Assembly (NCBI RefSeq): GCF_011745145.1 | Contig: NZ_CP050191.1 | Span: 6,317,855-6,381,854, forward strand | DNA: 64,000 nucleotides | Origin: Mycobacterium sp. DL440 | GTDB taxonomy: Bacteria > Actinomycetota > Actinomycetes > Mycobacteriales > Mycobacteriaceae | Direction: 5' to 3' | In this document: one piece after another, positions 17,366 through 26,121 of the stretch | Layout: the number at the start of each line of letters is the position of its first letter | Numbering within the stretch: the first letter of the stretch is position 1 | Translations under genes and position numbers: made by a program | The notes under the pieces: generated by a model | Told to the model about the DNA's origin: nothing | The model's input: only the letters and a program-made list of their open reading frames with translations | The model's database searches: none

Positions 17366-17749
17366 TCAGCGGCGGGTGTCCCGGCGCAGCGGGTGGGTCG
17401 CGGGCACCTGGACGAAGATCAGCGTGATGCCGTCGGGGTCCGCCACGTGCATCTCGTGCAGACCCCACGGCTCCTCGGCCGCGGCCCGGGCGATCTCCAC
17501 TCCCCGGCCTTCCAGTTCGGACTGGGTGGCGTAGACGTCGCGCACCTGCAACCACAATGCACCCGGGAACACCCCAGACTCGGTGGGGCTGTGATGTCCG
17601 GCCAACTCGATCAGGGACTGCCCGGCGTAAAAGACTGTGCCGGCGCCGTATTCGCGGGCGATGGCCAGACCGATCCCGTCGCGGTAGAACTCGACCGACT
17701 TCGGGTAGTCGACCGGTCGGATCAACATCCGGCTGGCCAGGATTTCCAT
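17366..17749 (-). CDS. Glyoxalase/bleomycin-resistance (VOC) protein
   Basis: 127 residues with two beta-alpha-beta-beta-beta modules of the vicinal oxygen chelate fold: SRMLIRPVDYPKSVEFYRDGIGL and a second half with WLQVRDVYATQSELEGRGV and EMHVADPDGITLIFVQVP, the usual C-terminal Glu/Asp region for a metal site. Counterpart of M. tuberculosis Rv0546c by position. The reaction cannot be assigned from the sequence. It converges with the DUF3349 gene. Confidence 0.85.
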   Translation of the reverse strand: MEILASRMLIRPVDYPKSVEFYRDGIGLAIAREYGAGTVFYAGQSLIELAGHHSPTESGVFPGALWLQVRDVYATQSELEGRGVEIARAAAEEPWGLHEMHVADPDGITLIFVQVPATHPLRRDTRR

Positions 17750-17797
17750 GTCCCTTGTCTACCACCGCCAGGTGCCCGGTCGGATCCATGACACGGG

Positions 17798-19174
17798 TCA
17801 GTCGGGTCGTCCCGGCATCCGGCGGGCGCGGTCGCTGGCCCGCAATCCGATGGCGAAGGCTGCCTGGTCCTCGAAACTCATCGGGTTCCGTCCGGTGATC
17901 TCGTGGATGCGGCTCAGCCGGTGCCGCACGGTGTTGGTGTGCAGGAACAGCTCGCGGGCGGTGTCGATGAGCGACCCGTTGGTGGCCAGGAAGGCCCGCA
18001 GCGTCCGGACATGCTGGGTGCCCCGGTCCTTGTCCAGGCCCTCCAACGGGTCGATGAGCTGGCTTTTGAACGGGGCCAACCGGTTCAAGGGCAGGCCCTC
18101 CAGCAGGCTGTCGAACGTGCTCAGCTGATCGGGGCCGATGCTGCCGCCGTGCTGCTGCGCCAGGTCGAGGGCGATGCGGGCCTGGGTGATCGCTGCCCCG
18201 AGCTCGGCCAGCGGCGCGGCCGCGGCGTGGCCCGAGGGCAGCGAGAGTTCGGCGGTGTTGCGGGTGCGGGCGCCGGCCTCCAGCACCAGACACACCTCGG
18301 GTGCATCGCCGACCATGGCATCGGGAAATGCCATCGACAGCACGGCGCCGGCCCCGGCGGGCCAGGCCGAGCAGTTCAGCTCGGGTGCGGCCAGCCCCGG
18401 CCAGTCCAACAGCTGATTGAGAGCGTCGGGCAGCAGCATGCGCCGCTCGATCAGCGACAGCAGTTGCCCGACACGTTCGCGGGAGAGCGCGGATTCGATG
18501 TCGCGTTCCCCTTGAGCGGCCTGGACGAATCGCGCGATCAGCTCCAGCACCGCAGTTTCGGGCGGGTCGCCGCTGCCCACCGAGGTCAGGGTTCCCAGGC
18601 CGTCGACCGCGACGGTGGCCCCCGCGTCCCCAGGTGCTCCGTCGGGATCCAGCAGGAGGTGACAACCCAGCACCTCACCTGCCCGGTACAGGAGCTGGCG
18701 TACCGACTCGCGCCGTCGTTGCGACGAAAGTAATTCGGGCATGAGGGAATTGGTGGCCCGCGCGACGGCTATCTCGCCGCCGAGCTGAGAATCTGCGACA
18801 TAGCGGCTCACGGAGGAGAACGGCACATTGGGCGGGGCGATGAGGATCGGCAGGCCGTCGCGGGCGGCCGAGGTGATCAGCGCGTCTGGAACAGTGTCGT
18901 GCACATCCCCGATGCCGAAGCACAGGGCGGCGGCCCCGGCCTGGGTCAACGATTCGACGAAAGCCGCACAGTCCTGGGGGGTCTGCAGGCTGATACCCAC
19001 CGTGCAGACCAGTTCGCCACCGCGCAGATACCGCGACGGGTCCCGCAACTCGGTGGTGTGCACCCAGCTGACCGGTTGGTTCAGGTCACCGGTGGGCTCG
19101 TCGGGGGTGATCAGGCCCCGGTGCGACTCGAGTAGATCGCGCAGCGTCGGTACGACGTCGCGGCGTTCCGCCAT
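17798..19174 (-). CDS. PucR-family transcriptional regulator
   Basis: 458 residues from ATG 19174; the reading frame continues to 19390 but the extra stretch crosses the divergent promoter region. Residues about 5-125 form the PucR ligand domain (VPTLRDLLE, VSWVHTTELRDPSRYLRGGELVCT is its core, shown in parts), the middle resembles a CdaR GGDEF-like region, and the last 70 residues hold the C-terminal HTH (LRAFLATNGSLIDTARELF, HTNTVRHRLSRI). PucR proteins control purine or amine catabolism. The gene is divergent from an APC permease and a four-enzyme operon, which it probably controls. Confidence 0.9.
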   Translation of the reverse strand: MAERRDVVPTLRDLLESHRGLITPDEPTGDLNQPVSWVHTTELRDPSRYLRGGELVCTVGISLQTPQDCAAFVESLTQAGAAALCFGIGDVHDTVPDALITSAARDGLPILIAPPNVPFSSVSRYVADSQLGGEIAVARATNSLMPELLSSQRRRESVRQLLYRAGEVLGCHLLLDPDGAPGDAGATVAVDGLGTLTSVGSGDPPETAVLELIARFVQAAQGERDIESALSRERVGQLLSLIERRMLLPDALNQLLDWPGLAAPELNCSAWPAGAGAVLSMAFPDAMVGDAPEVCLVLEAGARTRNTAELSLPSGHAAAAPLAELGAAITQARIALDLAQQHGGSIGPDQLSTFDSLLEGLPLNRLAPFKSQLIDPLEGLDKDRGTQHVRTLRAFLATNGSLIDTARELFLHTNTVRHRLSRIHEITGRNPMSFEDQAAFAIGLRASDRARRMPGRPD

Positions 19175-19233
19175 GGGGATCAGCGTAACGCCGTCGTCAC
19201 ACCTGCGTCGGCGGGCGTTGTCGGATCCTCCAA

Positions 19234-19251
19234 TGTCGACCTGGTGCGACA
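19234..19251 (+). promoter_or_regulatory. Inverted repeat between pucR-type gene and APC permease
   Basis: TGTCG-N8-CGACA lies about midway in the 165-bp gap between the divergent regulator (19174) and permease (19340) starts. Position fits an operator for the PucR protein. The arms are short (5 bp), so support is weak. Confidence 0.35.
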
Positions 19252-19339
19252 GTGGGTTTGCAGCGTGTTCGCCGCGATTGCTTGGCGGTTGCACCATTGC
19301 GGCGTGATAGTTCCTGCAACCAATCAGAGGGAGCGCACG

Positions 19340-20833
19340 ATGACTGCATCGCCGATCTCGGTGCCCGACCAGGAGACCGACGGGTCCCACGTGCTACGGC
19401 GCGAATTCTCGCTGTGGTCGGCGTTCGCCTTCGCCTTCGCGTTCATCTCGCCGATCGTCGCGCTCTACGGAATCTTCGGTCTGGCGTTGTCCGCCGCCGG
19501 CCCGAGCTTCTGGTGGGGCTTCGCGCTGGTGTTCGGCGGTCAGCTACTGGTCGCTCTGGTCTTCGCCATGCTGGTGTCGCGGTGGCCGTTGGAGGGTTCC
19601 ATATATCAGTGGTCGCGGCGGCTGCTCGGCACGTCCTACGGCTGGTTCGCGGGCTGGGTGTACATGTGGACGCTGGTGATCGCGATGGCGACCGTGGCGC
19701 TCGGCGCCGCCGGGTTCGTGGCGAACATCGCCGGAGTGGAATCGCCGTCGGGCGGCTTGCGGGCCGTCATCGCGCTGGTGATCCTGCTCGGCGGAACGGC
19801 GATCAACCTGATCGGCCGCGGTGCGCTCAAGGTGTTCATGACGGCCAGCATCGTGGCCGAGGTGATCGGTTCAATCGGGCTGGGCACCTGGCTGCTGCTG
19901 TTCCACCGCAACAACTCGTTGTCGGTGCTGTTCGACGGTGGCGGCGCCGATATGGACACCTGGACCTATCTGGGCGGGCCGTTCCTGATTGCGGTGGCGT
20001 TCATCGGATTCTCGTTCGTCGGGTTCGAAAGCGCGGGCGCCATCGCCGAGGAGGTGCACGAGCCGCGGCGCGATCTGCCCAAAGCCGTGCTCTTCTCGCT
20101 GGGATTCATCGCGCTGGTGGTGGCCTACTCGAGCCTGGCGATCATCCTGGCGATCCCGGATCTGGACGCGGTGGTGTCCGGTTCGGTGGCCGATCCGGTG
20201 TACGAAACCCTCACGGCGGCACTGGGACACGGGATTGCCAAGCCGGTCGAGTTGTTGTTCGTCATCGGCTTCCTGGCCAGCTTTCTGGCCCTGCAGACCT
20301 CCGCGTCGCGGGTGATCTGGGCTTACGCTCGTGACGGTGCGCTGCCCGCTTCGGCCGTGCTGTCCCGATTGCGCGGCAGGGCGCGAATCCCGGTGGTGGC
20401 GATCCTGATCACCACGGTGGTCGGTGGCGCTCTGTTCCTGCTCAGCATCGTGGCCGGCGATGTCTACTCGCTCATGGTCAATTTCACGGCGGGCGGCTTC
20501 TACCTGGCCTTCCTGTTCCCGTTGATCGGGTTCGTGGTGGTGCTGGCCCGCCGCGGCTGGAAGGACGGCGCGTTCAGCGTGGGCCGGGCCACGGTTCCGG
20601 TTGCCGTGGTGGCCGCGGTGTGGGCGATCCTGCAGACGCTCAACATCGCTTGGCCGAGGCCGGTTTTCGAGCAGCGCTACCTGGATTGGTCGGTGTGGAT
20701 CGGTGTCGCGGTGTTGGGGGTGATCGGTCTGGCCGTCCTACTGAGTGTGCGGCACCGGATTGTGAGCGCTGCGGTGATCGATGACATCGAGGCCGACGAC
20801 GAGCTTGCACACAAGGAGGCAGTCCATGACTGA
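19340..20833 (+). CDS. APC-family amino acid/polyamine permease
   Basis: 497 residues from ATG 19340, preceded by AGAGGGAG at a suitable distance; the frame upstream to 19244 has no ribosome site. Twelve hydrophobic segments; the N-terminal helix 1 region (FAFAFAFISPIVALYGIFGLALS in overlapping parts) and the helix 6 segment AFIGFSFVGFESAGAIAEEVHEP in parts fit APC transporters of the amino-acid/choline branch. It probably imports the substrate of the following enzymes, perhaps an amine, amino acid or guanidino compound. It overlaps the next gene by 8 bp. Confidence 0.88.
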   Translation: MTASPISVPDQETDGSHVLRREFSLWSAFAFAFAFISPIVALYGIFGLALSAAGPSFWWGFALVFGGQLLVALVFAMLVSRWPLEGSIYQWSRRLLGTSYGWFAGWVYMWTLVIAMATVALGAAGFVANIAGVESPSGGLRAVIALVILLGGTAINLIGRGALKVFMTASIVAEVIGSIGLGTWLLLFHRNNSLSVLFDGGGADMDTWTYLGGPFLIAVAFIGFSFVGFESAGAIAEEVHEPRRDLPKAVLFSLGFIALVVAYSSLAIILAIPDLDAVVSGSVADPVYETLTAALGHGIAKPVELLFVIGFLASFLALQTSASRVIWAYARDGALPASAVLSRLRGRARIPVVAILITTVVGGALFLLSIVAGDVYSLMVNFTAGGFYLAFLFPLIGFVVVLARRGWKDGAFSVGRATVPVAVVAAVWAILQTLNIAWPRPVFEQRYLDWSVWIGVAVLGVIGLAVLLSVRHRIVSAAVIDDIEADDELAHKEAVHD

Positions 20834-21524
20834 GGCACCTGTGGCAGTGGTTACCGGTGGGGCCAGCGGGATCGGCGCGGCCGTGGTCAGTGCACTGCAC
20901 AACCGCGGATACGTCATCGGCACGCTTGATCTGTCCGGTGAAACCCGGGCGGATCATGCTGTCGCAGCCGATGTTTCCGATGGTGCCGCGGTGTCCGCCG
21001 GGGTCGCCGAGATCCGACAGCAGCTCGGACCGATCGCCGCTTTGGTGACTTCGGCGGGCCACTACGAGATGGCCCCGGTGAGCCAGATCAGGCCGGAGGC
21101 CTGGAACCGCATGCTGCGGGTCCACGTGGGCGGGTTGTTCCACGCCGCTCGAGCCTGCCTGCCCGACATGCTCGAGCGGCGTTCTGGCGCGGTGGTCGCG
21201 GTGGCCAGTGAACTCGCGGTGGGCGGCGGCGACGGTGACGCCCACTACGCCGCGGCCAAAGGCGCCATCCTCGGCCTGGTGCGCAGCCTGGCCGCCGAGG
21301 TGGCCGATCGTGGCGTGCGGGTCAACGCGGTGGCGCCGGGCCCCACCGACACGCCTCTGCTGGCCTCCGATTCTCCTTGGCGTGCAGCCGATTACCTGGC
21401 CACCCTGCCGTTGCGGCGACTGGTCACACCGGTCGAGGTGGCGCGCTGTGTGCAGTACCTGGTGTGCGACGCCACCTTCAGCACCGGAGACGTCGTCAAC
21501 GTCAACGCGGGAGCGGTGATATGA
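20826..21524 (+). CDS. Short-chain dehydrogenase/reductase (SDR), first of pair
   Basis: 232 residues from ATG 20826. Classical SDR: cofactor loop TGGASGIG 10-17, S128, Y141 and K145 of the catalytic set. D35 after strand 2 suggests NAD preference. The usual NNAG motif reads VTSAG. It starts inside the permease gene and ends with ATGA overlap with the second SDR, so translation is coupled. Substrate unknown; by context an alcohol or carbonyl intermediate from amine or guanidino-compound breakdown. Confidence 0.85.
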   Translation: MTEAPVAVVTGGASGIGAAVVSALHNRGYVIGTLDLSGETRADHAVAADVSDGAAVSAGVAEIRQQLGPIAALVTSAGHYEMAPVSQIRPEAWNRMLRVHVGGLFHAARACLPDMLERRSGAVVAVASELAVGGGDGDAHYAAAKGAILGLVRSLAAEVADRGVRVNAVAPGPTDTPLLASDSPWRAADYLATLPLRRLVTPVEVARCVQYLVCDATFSTGDVVNVNAGAVI

Positions 21525-22282
21525 GTTCACTTTCACGCCGGGTCGCGCTGGTCACCGGCGCCGCGCAGGGGATGGGCGCGGCCCACGCGCGCCGGCTGGC
21601 CGCCGCGGGAGCGACGGTGGCGGTCAACGACATTCGCGGCAGTGCCGCTCTGGACGAGCTGGCCACCGAGATCGGCGGTCTGGCCGTCCCCGGCGATGTC
21701 AGTGACCCTGGCACCTGTGTCGAGATCGTCGACACGGTGGCCGCCACGGCGGGCCGGCTCGACGTGCTGGTCGCCAACCACGCCTACATGACCATGGCCC
21801 CGCTGCTCGACCACGACGAGGCGGACTGGTGGCGGGTCGTCGACACCAACCTGGGCGGCACCTTTCATCTGGTGCAGGCGGTCCTGCCGCACATGCGCCG
21901 GAACGGCGAGGGGCGGATCGTGGTGATCGCCAGCGAGTGGGGTGTCACCGGCTGGCCGGAGGCAACGGCCTATGCGGCGTCCAAAGCCGGGCTCATCTCG
22001 TTGGTCAAGACCCTCGGCCGGGAGCTGGCGCCGGAGGGCATCATCGTCAACGCGGTGGCGCCGGGGGTGACCGATACCCCGCAGCTGCAGGTCGACGCCG
22101 ATGCCGCCGGGATCGCGTTGTCCGACATGCACGCGCGCTATGCCGAGTCGATTCCGTTGGGCCGCATCGGTTCTGTTGACGAGATCGCGGCCGCGGTTCA
22201 GTTCTTGGCCGACTTCGAGATGTCGGCGGTGGTTGGGCAGGTGATCTCCTGCAACGGCGGGGCTACCCGGACGAGGGCGTGA
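21521..22282 (+). CDS. Short-chain dehydrogenase/reductase (SDR), second of pair
   Basis: 253 residues from ATG 21521, overlapping the first SDR by four bases. TGAAQGMG at 12-19, S138, Y151, K155. The NNAG element is changed to VANHAY, so the Asn that stabilises the central sheet is shifted. D37 again suggests NAD(H). An earlier in-frame start at 21377 lies inside the first SDR and is rejected. Two adjacent, clearly different SDRs suggest two redox steps or a heteromeric enzyme. Confidence 0.85.
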   Translation: MSSLSRRVALVTGAAQGMGAAHARRLAAAGATVAVNDIRGSAALDELATEIGGLAVPGDVSDPGTCVEIVDTVAATAGRLDVLVANHAYMTMAPLLDHDEADWWRVVDTNLGGTFHLVQAVLPHMRRNGEGRIVVIASEWGVTGWPEATAYAASKAGLISLVKTLGRELAPEGIIVNAVAPGVTDTPQLQVDADAAGIALSDMHARYAESIPLGRIGSVDEIAAAVQFLADFEMSAVVGQVISCNGGATRTRA

Positions 22283-22286
22283 AGTG

Positions 22287-23276
22287 ATGACGGAAGGGAA
22301 TCAGGTGACAGGCCAGCCGTATGTGAGGTCCGAGACGGGAAACGTCGGTCAGGTCGATGCGAGGGCGGTGCCGCGGTACGCCGGTATCGCCACGTTTGCC
22401 CGGCTGCCGCAGCGTCACGAGGTGTCCGACTACGACATCGCCGTGGTCGGGGTGCCGTTCGACACCGGCGTCACCTACCGGCCGGGTGCCCGGTTCGGCC
22501 CGGCCGCGATCCGGCAGGCCTCGCGTCTGCTCAAGCCGTACCACCCGGCGCTGGATGTCAGCCCGTTCGCGCAGGCGCAGGTGGTCGACGCCGGCGATAT
22601 CGCCGCCAATCCGTTCGATATCGAGGCGGCGGTGGACCAAATTCGGGAGGGGATCGCGGAGTTGGTGGCCACGCCGGAGCAGCGGGTGGTGCTGCTCGGC
22701 GGGGACCACACCATCGCGCTGCCGGCCCTGCAGGCGATGCACGCGGTGCACGGCCCGGTGGCGCTGGTGCACTTCGACGCCCACCTCGATACTTGGGACA
22801 CCTACTTCGGTGCGCCCTGCACGCACGGCACCCCGTTCCGCCGGGCCTCCGAGCAGGGCCTGATCGCCAAGGGAAACTCGGCGCACGTCGGGATCCGCGG
22901 CTCGCTCTACGACCGGGCCGACCTGCTCGACGACGAGTCACTGGGCTTCACCGTGGTGCACTGTCGCGACATCGACCGCATCGGTGTCGACGGTGTCATC
23001 GAGCGGATTCGTGAGCGGGTCGGGAGCCACCCGGTATACGTATCGATCGACATCGACGTGCTGGACCCGGCATTCGCGCCAGGCACGGGGACACCCGAGA
23101 TCGGTGGGATGACGAGCCGAGAGTTGGTGGCGGTGTTGCGGGCCATGCGCGGCCTGCCGATCGTCGGTGCGGACGTGGTGGAGGTCGCCCCCGCTTACGA
23201 CAGCGGCGACGTGACTGCCGTGGCCGCGGCCAACCTGGCCTACGAGCTGGTTACTCTGATGGCTGACCATGACTGA
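22287..23276 (+). CDS. speB: Agmatinase/guanidino-acid ureohydrolase
   Basis: 329 residues (a GTG three bases upstream is also possible). Arginase/ureohydrolase fold with a complete Mn-binding set: G-G-D-H141, D164-A-H166-L-D168, D255 and D257 (SIDIDVLDP). It hydrolyses a guanidino group to urea: agmatine, 4-guanidinobutyrate or 3-guanidinopropionate are the main options; residues that separate them cannot be judged safely. No nickel chaperone genes are near, so a Ni guanidine hydrolase is less likely. It overlaps the downstream deacetylase-like gene by 8 bp. Confidence 0.88.
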   Translation: MTEGNQVTGQPYVRSETGNVGQVDARAVPRYAGIATFARLPQRHEVSDYDIAVVGVPFDTGVTYRPGARFGPAAIRQASRLLKPYHPALDVSPFAQAQVVDAGDIAANPFDIEAAVDQIREGIAELVATPEQRVVLLGGDHTIALPALQAMHAVHGPVALVHFDAHLDTWDTYFGAPCTHGTPFRRASEQGLIAKGNSAHVGIRGSLYDRADLLDDESLGFTVVHCRDIDRIGVDGVIERIRERVGSHPVYVSIDIDVLDPAFAPGTGTPEIGGMTSRELVAVLRAMRGLPIVGADVVEVAPAYDSGDVTAVAAANLAYELVTLMADHD

Positions 23277-24111
23277 ATTCCGTTGGCCGGAGGGCAAAAC
23301 CGCGGCCGCCGCGTTCACCTTCGACGTCGATGCCGAATCTGCAGTGCTGTGGGGCAACGACGGCGTCTCCGCCCGCATGAGCGTGATGTCCCACCAGGCG
23401 TACGGGCCGCTGGTGGGGATTCCCCGGATCCTGGATCTGTTGGAGCGCCATCAGATTCCGTCAACGTTCTTCGTCCCGGGCCACACCGCGCATCGGTATC
23501 CCGAGGCAGTCCGTGCGATCGTGGCGGCAGGGCATGAGATCGCCCACCACGGCTACCTGCACGAGCAACCGACGGCGCTGACGCTGCAGGAGGAGATCGA
23601 CGCGCTGGACCGCGGGCTGGAGGCACTGGACGAGGTGGCCGGGGTACGGCCGGTCGGCTACCGCGCGCCGATGTGGGACCTGTCCTGGCACACTCCTTCT
23701 TTGCTCGCAGCTCGCGGTTTCTTGTACGACTCCAGCCTGATGGACGCCGATTGCCCCTATGAGCTGGCCGTCGGCGATACCTCCCTGGTCGAGGTCCCGA
23801 TCCAGTGGGCTCTCGACGACTGGGAGCAGTACTGCTATCTGCCGGACATCTCGGGATCCGGCCTGATCGAAAGCCCCCGCAAGGCCCGGGAACTGTGGCA
23901 GCTGGAGTTCGACGCCCTCCGCCGTGCCGGTGCCTGCTGGGTGCTGACCAATCACCCGTTCCTGTCCGGGCGGCCTTCGCGAGCGGCCGAACTCGACGAT
24001 CTGATGCGCTACGTGGCCGAGCACACCGATGTGTGGACGACGAACCTCGGGGCGATCGCCGAGCATGTGCGCTCGCTCGGACTGCAGCCGCGGAGCATCA
24101 CCAAGCCGTGA
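23269..24111 (+). CDS. Polysaccharide deacetylase-family (NodB fold) amidohydrolase
   Basis: 280 residues. NodB-type motifs: TFDVDAES with D19 and D21, EIAHHGYLHEQP with H94 and H98, and RPVGYRAPMW. No signal peptide, so it acts in the cytoplasm, like PuuE-type allantoinases and related non-sugar amidohydrolases, not on cell wall. The start overlaps the ureohydrolase gene, so it is the last gene of the PucR-linked operon. It could cleave an amide, ureido or formamide product. It ends exactly where the convergent SDR gene ends (24111/24112). Confidence 0.85.
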   Translation: MTEFRWPEGKTAAAAFTFDVDAESAVLWGNDGVSARMSVMSHQAYGPLVGIPRILDLLERHQIPSTFFVPGHTAHRYPEAVRAIVAAGHEIAHHGYLHEQPTALTLQEEIDALDRGLEALDEVAGVRPVGYRAPMWDLSWHTPSLLAARGFLYDSSLMDADCPYELAVGDTSLVEVPIQWALDDWEQYCYLPDISGSGLIESPRKARELWQLEFDALRRAGACWVLTNHPFLSGRPSRAAELDDLMRYVAEHTDVWTTNLGAIAEHVRSLGLQPRSITKP

Positions 24112-24981
24112 TCAGACCGGCTGGACCCGTTGTCGTTTCATCACGGCGTCGACCAGCCCGGGTGCTACAGTGTTGATCGCCTTGGCGGTCACGGCCATCC
24201 GTGGCGCGATCTGCACCGGACGGGTGCGCGCCGCGGTCAGCATCCACTCGGCGGCCTCGGCGGCCGACAGGCCGGGCAGCCCGTCGTAGGCGCGGGTCGG
24301 GGCGATCATCGGGGTCTTCACCAACGGGTAGTACAGCGTCGTGGAATGCACGCCGACCGAAGCCCATTCGGTCTCGATGACGCGGCTGACCGCCGCGAGC
24401 GCGGCCTTGGAGGCGTTGTACACCGCGAACAGCGGCGAGGACTCGTTCATCACGCCCCAGGTGGCGACGTTGATGATGTGCCCGTCGCGGCGTTCGCGCA
24501 TGCCCGGGGCCAGGCCGCGGATGAGCCGCAGCGGCGAGTAGTAGTTGAGCGTCATGGTGCGCTCCACGTCGTGCCAGCGGTCCAGCGATTCGGCCAGCGG
24601 GCGCCGGATCGACCGGCCGGCGTTGTTGATCAGGATGTCGACGCCGCCCAGGTCGCGTTCGATGGTGGCGACCAGCTCGTCGATGGCGTCCAGGTCTGAC
24701 AGGTCCACCGCATGGGCGCGGGCGTCGCCGCCGTTGGCGGAGATCCGCCCAACCAGGTCGTCGAGCAGTTCCTGACGGCGGGCCACCGCGATCACCGTGG
24801 CGCCCTTCGCGGCGAACTTCTCGGCCGCGGCCTCACCGATCCCCGAGGAGGCGCCGGTCAGCAGGATCCGCTTGCCGGCGACGTCGATGTCGTCACGCGC
24901 CTGCAGTCGTTCGGTCAGCGGCGGACGCATGCTGGTCAGCAGCAGCTGTTCGGACAGCCGACGCAGCGGGTTCTTACTCAT
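24112..24981 (-). CDS. SDR-family oxidoreductase (Rv0547c-like)
   Basis: 289 residues: cofactor loop TGASSGIG 42-49, NNAG 119-122, catalytic Y188 and K192; the usual catalytic Ser region reads NVATWGV. A 30-residue basic N-terminal extension (MSKNPLRRLSEQLLLTS) and hydrophobic C-terminal region suggest peripheral membrane association, as in mycobacterial acyl-reducing SDRs. By position it corresponds to Rv0547c, next to menB. In M. tuberculosis its neighbour on the other side is the glyoxalase; here a 6-kb cassette separates them. Confidence 0.88.
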   Translation of the reverse strand: MSKNPLRRLSEQLLLTSMRPPLTERLQARDDIDVAGKRILLTGASSGIGEAAAEKFAAKGATVIAVARRQELLDDLVGRISANGGDARAHAVDLSDLDAIDELVATIERDLGGVDILINNAGRSIRRPLAESLDRWHDVERTMTLNYYSPLRLIRGLAPGMRERRDGHIINVATWGVMNESSPLFAVYNASKAALAAVSRVIETEWASVGVHSTTLYYPLVKTPMIAPTRAYDGLPGLSAAEAAEWMLTAARTRPVQIAPRMAVTAKAINTVAPGLVDAVMKRQRVQPV

Positions 24982-25010
24982 GCGCCGAGTTTAGGTTGCC
25001 TACCTTTCCT

Positions 25011-25075
25011 CCGCCGAAACGGCATTCCAGCAGGCCTTTACTCGACCTTTTGCTGCTGGAATGCCGTTTCGGCGG
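25011..25075. repeat. Perfect 23-bp inverted repeat (long hairpin) between menB and SDR
   Basis: Left arm 25011-25033, right arm 25053-25075, all 23 positions complementary, 19-nt loop. The arms start CCGCCGAAACGG and end CCAGCAG. It lies in the 102-bp gap between the menB stop and the SDR start, both on the minus strand. No T-run follows on the minus strand, so it is more like a dispersed palindromic element than a classical terminator, though it could stop or stabilise menB mRNA. Confidence 0.85.
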
Positions 25076-25083
25076 GGAGAACC

Positions 25084-26001
25084 CTAGAAATAGCGCGGGA
25101 AGCCGCTCCAGTCCGGATCGCGCTTCTGCAGGAAGGCATCCCGGCCCTCGACGGCCTCGTCGGTCATGTACGCCAAGCGGGTGGCTTCCCCGGCGAACAC
25201 CTGCTGACCCACCAGGCCGTCGTCGATCAGGTTGAAGGAGAACTTCAGCATCCGGATGGCCTGGGGCGACTTGCCGTTGATCTCGGTCGCCCACTGCAGG
25301 CCGACGGACTCGAGCTCGGCGTGGTCGACGACGTCGTTCACCGCGCCCATCTGATACATGGTCTCGGCGTCGTAGGCGCGGCCCAGGAAGAAGATCTCGC
25401 GGGCGAACTTCTGCCCGGTCTGGCGGGCCAGGTACGCGCTGCCGAAGCCGCCGTCGAAGCTGCCGACGTCGGCATCGGTCTGCTTGAACCGGGCGTGCTG
25501 ACGGCTGGCCAGGGTCAGGTCGCAGGTGACGTGCAGGCTGTGTCCGCCGCCGGCCGCCCAACCGTTGACCAGGCAGATCACCACCTTCGGCATGAACCGG
25601 ATGAGCCGCTGCACCTCGAGGATGTGCAGCCGCCCGGCCCGCGCCGGATCGACTGTTTCGGCGGTCTCCCCGTCTGCGTATTGGTAGCCGGATCGGCCGC
25701 GGATGCGCTGATCCCCACCGGAGCAGAAGGCCCAGCCGCCGTCTTTTTGCGACGGGCCGTTGCCGGTCAGCAACACGACGCCGACGTCGGGGGACATCCG
25801 GGCGTGATCGAGGACGCGGTACAGCTCGTCGACGGTGTGCGGCCGGAACGCGTTGCGCACCTCGGGCCGGTCGAACGCGACCCGCACCGTGGGCTGCCGG
25901 GTGCCGTCGGCGACGTGGCGGTGGTAGGTGATGTCGGTCAGATCGTCGAAGCCGGGCACCGGCTCCCAGGCTGTCGGGTCGAACGGGTTGTCTGCACTCA
26001 C
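25084..26001 (-). CDS. menB: 1,4-Dihydroxy-2-naphthoyl-CoA synthase MenB
   Basis: 305 residues from GTG 26001; the frame runs open to 26061 but lacks support. Crotonase-fold enzyme closing the second ring of 1,4-dihydroxy-2-naphthoyl-CoA from succinylbenzoyl-CoA. Seen: CSGGDQRIRGRSGY (MenB-specific), GWAAGGGHSLHVTCDLTLAS with the oxyanion-hole glycines, FDGGFGSAYLARQ with the catalytic Asp/Ser region, and the C-terminal SGFPRYF. The length is close to the mycobacterial enzymes. A 23-bp palindrome follows the stop. Confidence 0.95.
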   Translation of the reverse strand: MSADNPFDPTAWEPVPGFDDLTDITYHRHVADGTRQPTVRVAFDRPEVRNAFRPHTVDELYRVLDHARMSPDVGVVLLTGNGPSQKDGGWAFCSGGDQRIRGRSGYQYADGETAETVDPARAGRLHILEVQRLIRFMPKVVICLVNGWAAGGGHSLHVTCDLTLASRQHARFKQTDADVGSFDGGFGSAYLARQTGQKFAREIFFLGRAYDAETMYQMGAVNDVVDHAELESVGLQWATEINGKSPQAIRMLKFSFNLIDDGLVGQQVFAGEATRLAYMTDEAVEGRDAFLQKRDPDWSGFPRYF

Positions 26002-26121
26002 GTGCTCGACTGTAGAGCGAGGCCGACGCGACGTTTCAGAGGTACCGTCGCGGGGTACCAAACCTGGCGCGATGATGCGTACGGCGCATCACCAGATCAG
26101 AAAGAGGCCACGTTGATCACA

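Noticed and set aside
17061..18665. Long minus-strand frame overlapping DUF3349, glyoxalase and PucR genes
   Set aside because: Arg/Pro-rich shadow; the PucR and glyoxalase frames carry recognisable domains.
26041..26096. Small palindromes GGTACC...GGTACC and GATGCG-TACGG-CGCATC before the lipoprotein gene
   Set aside because: Short arms; could be operators, but too weak to list as features.
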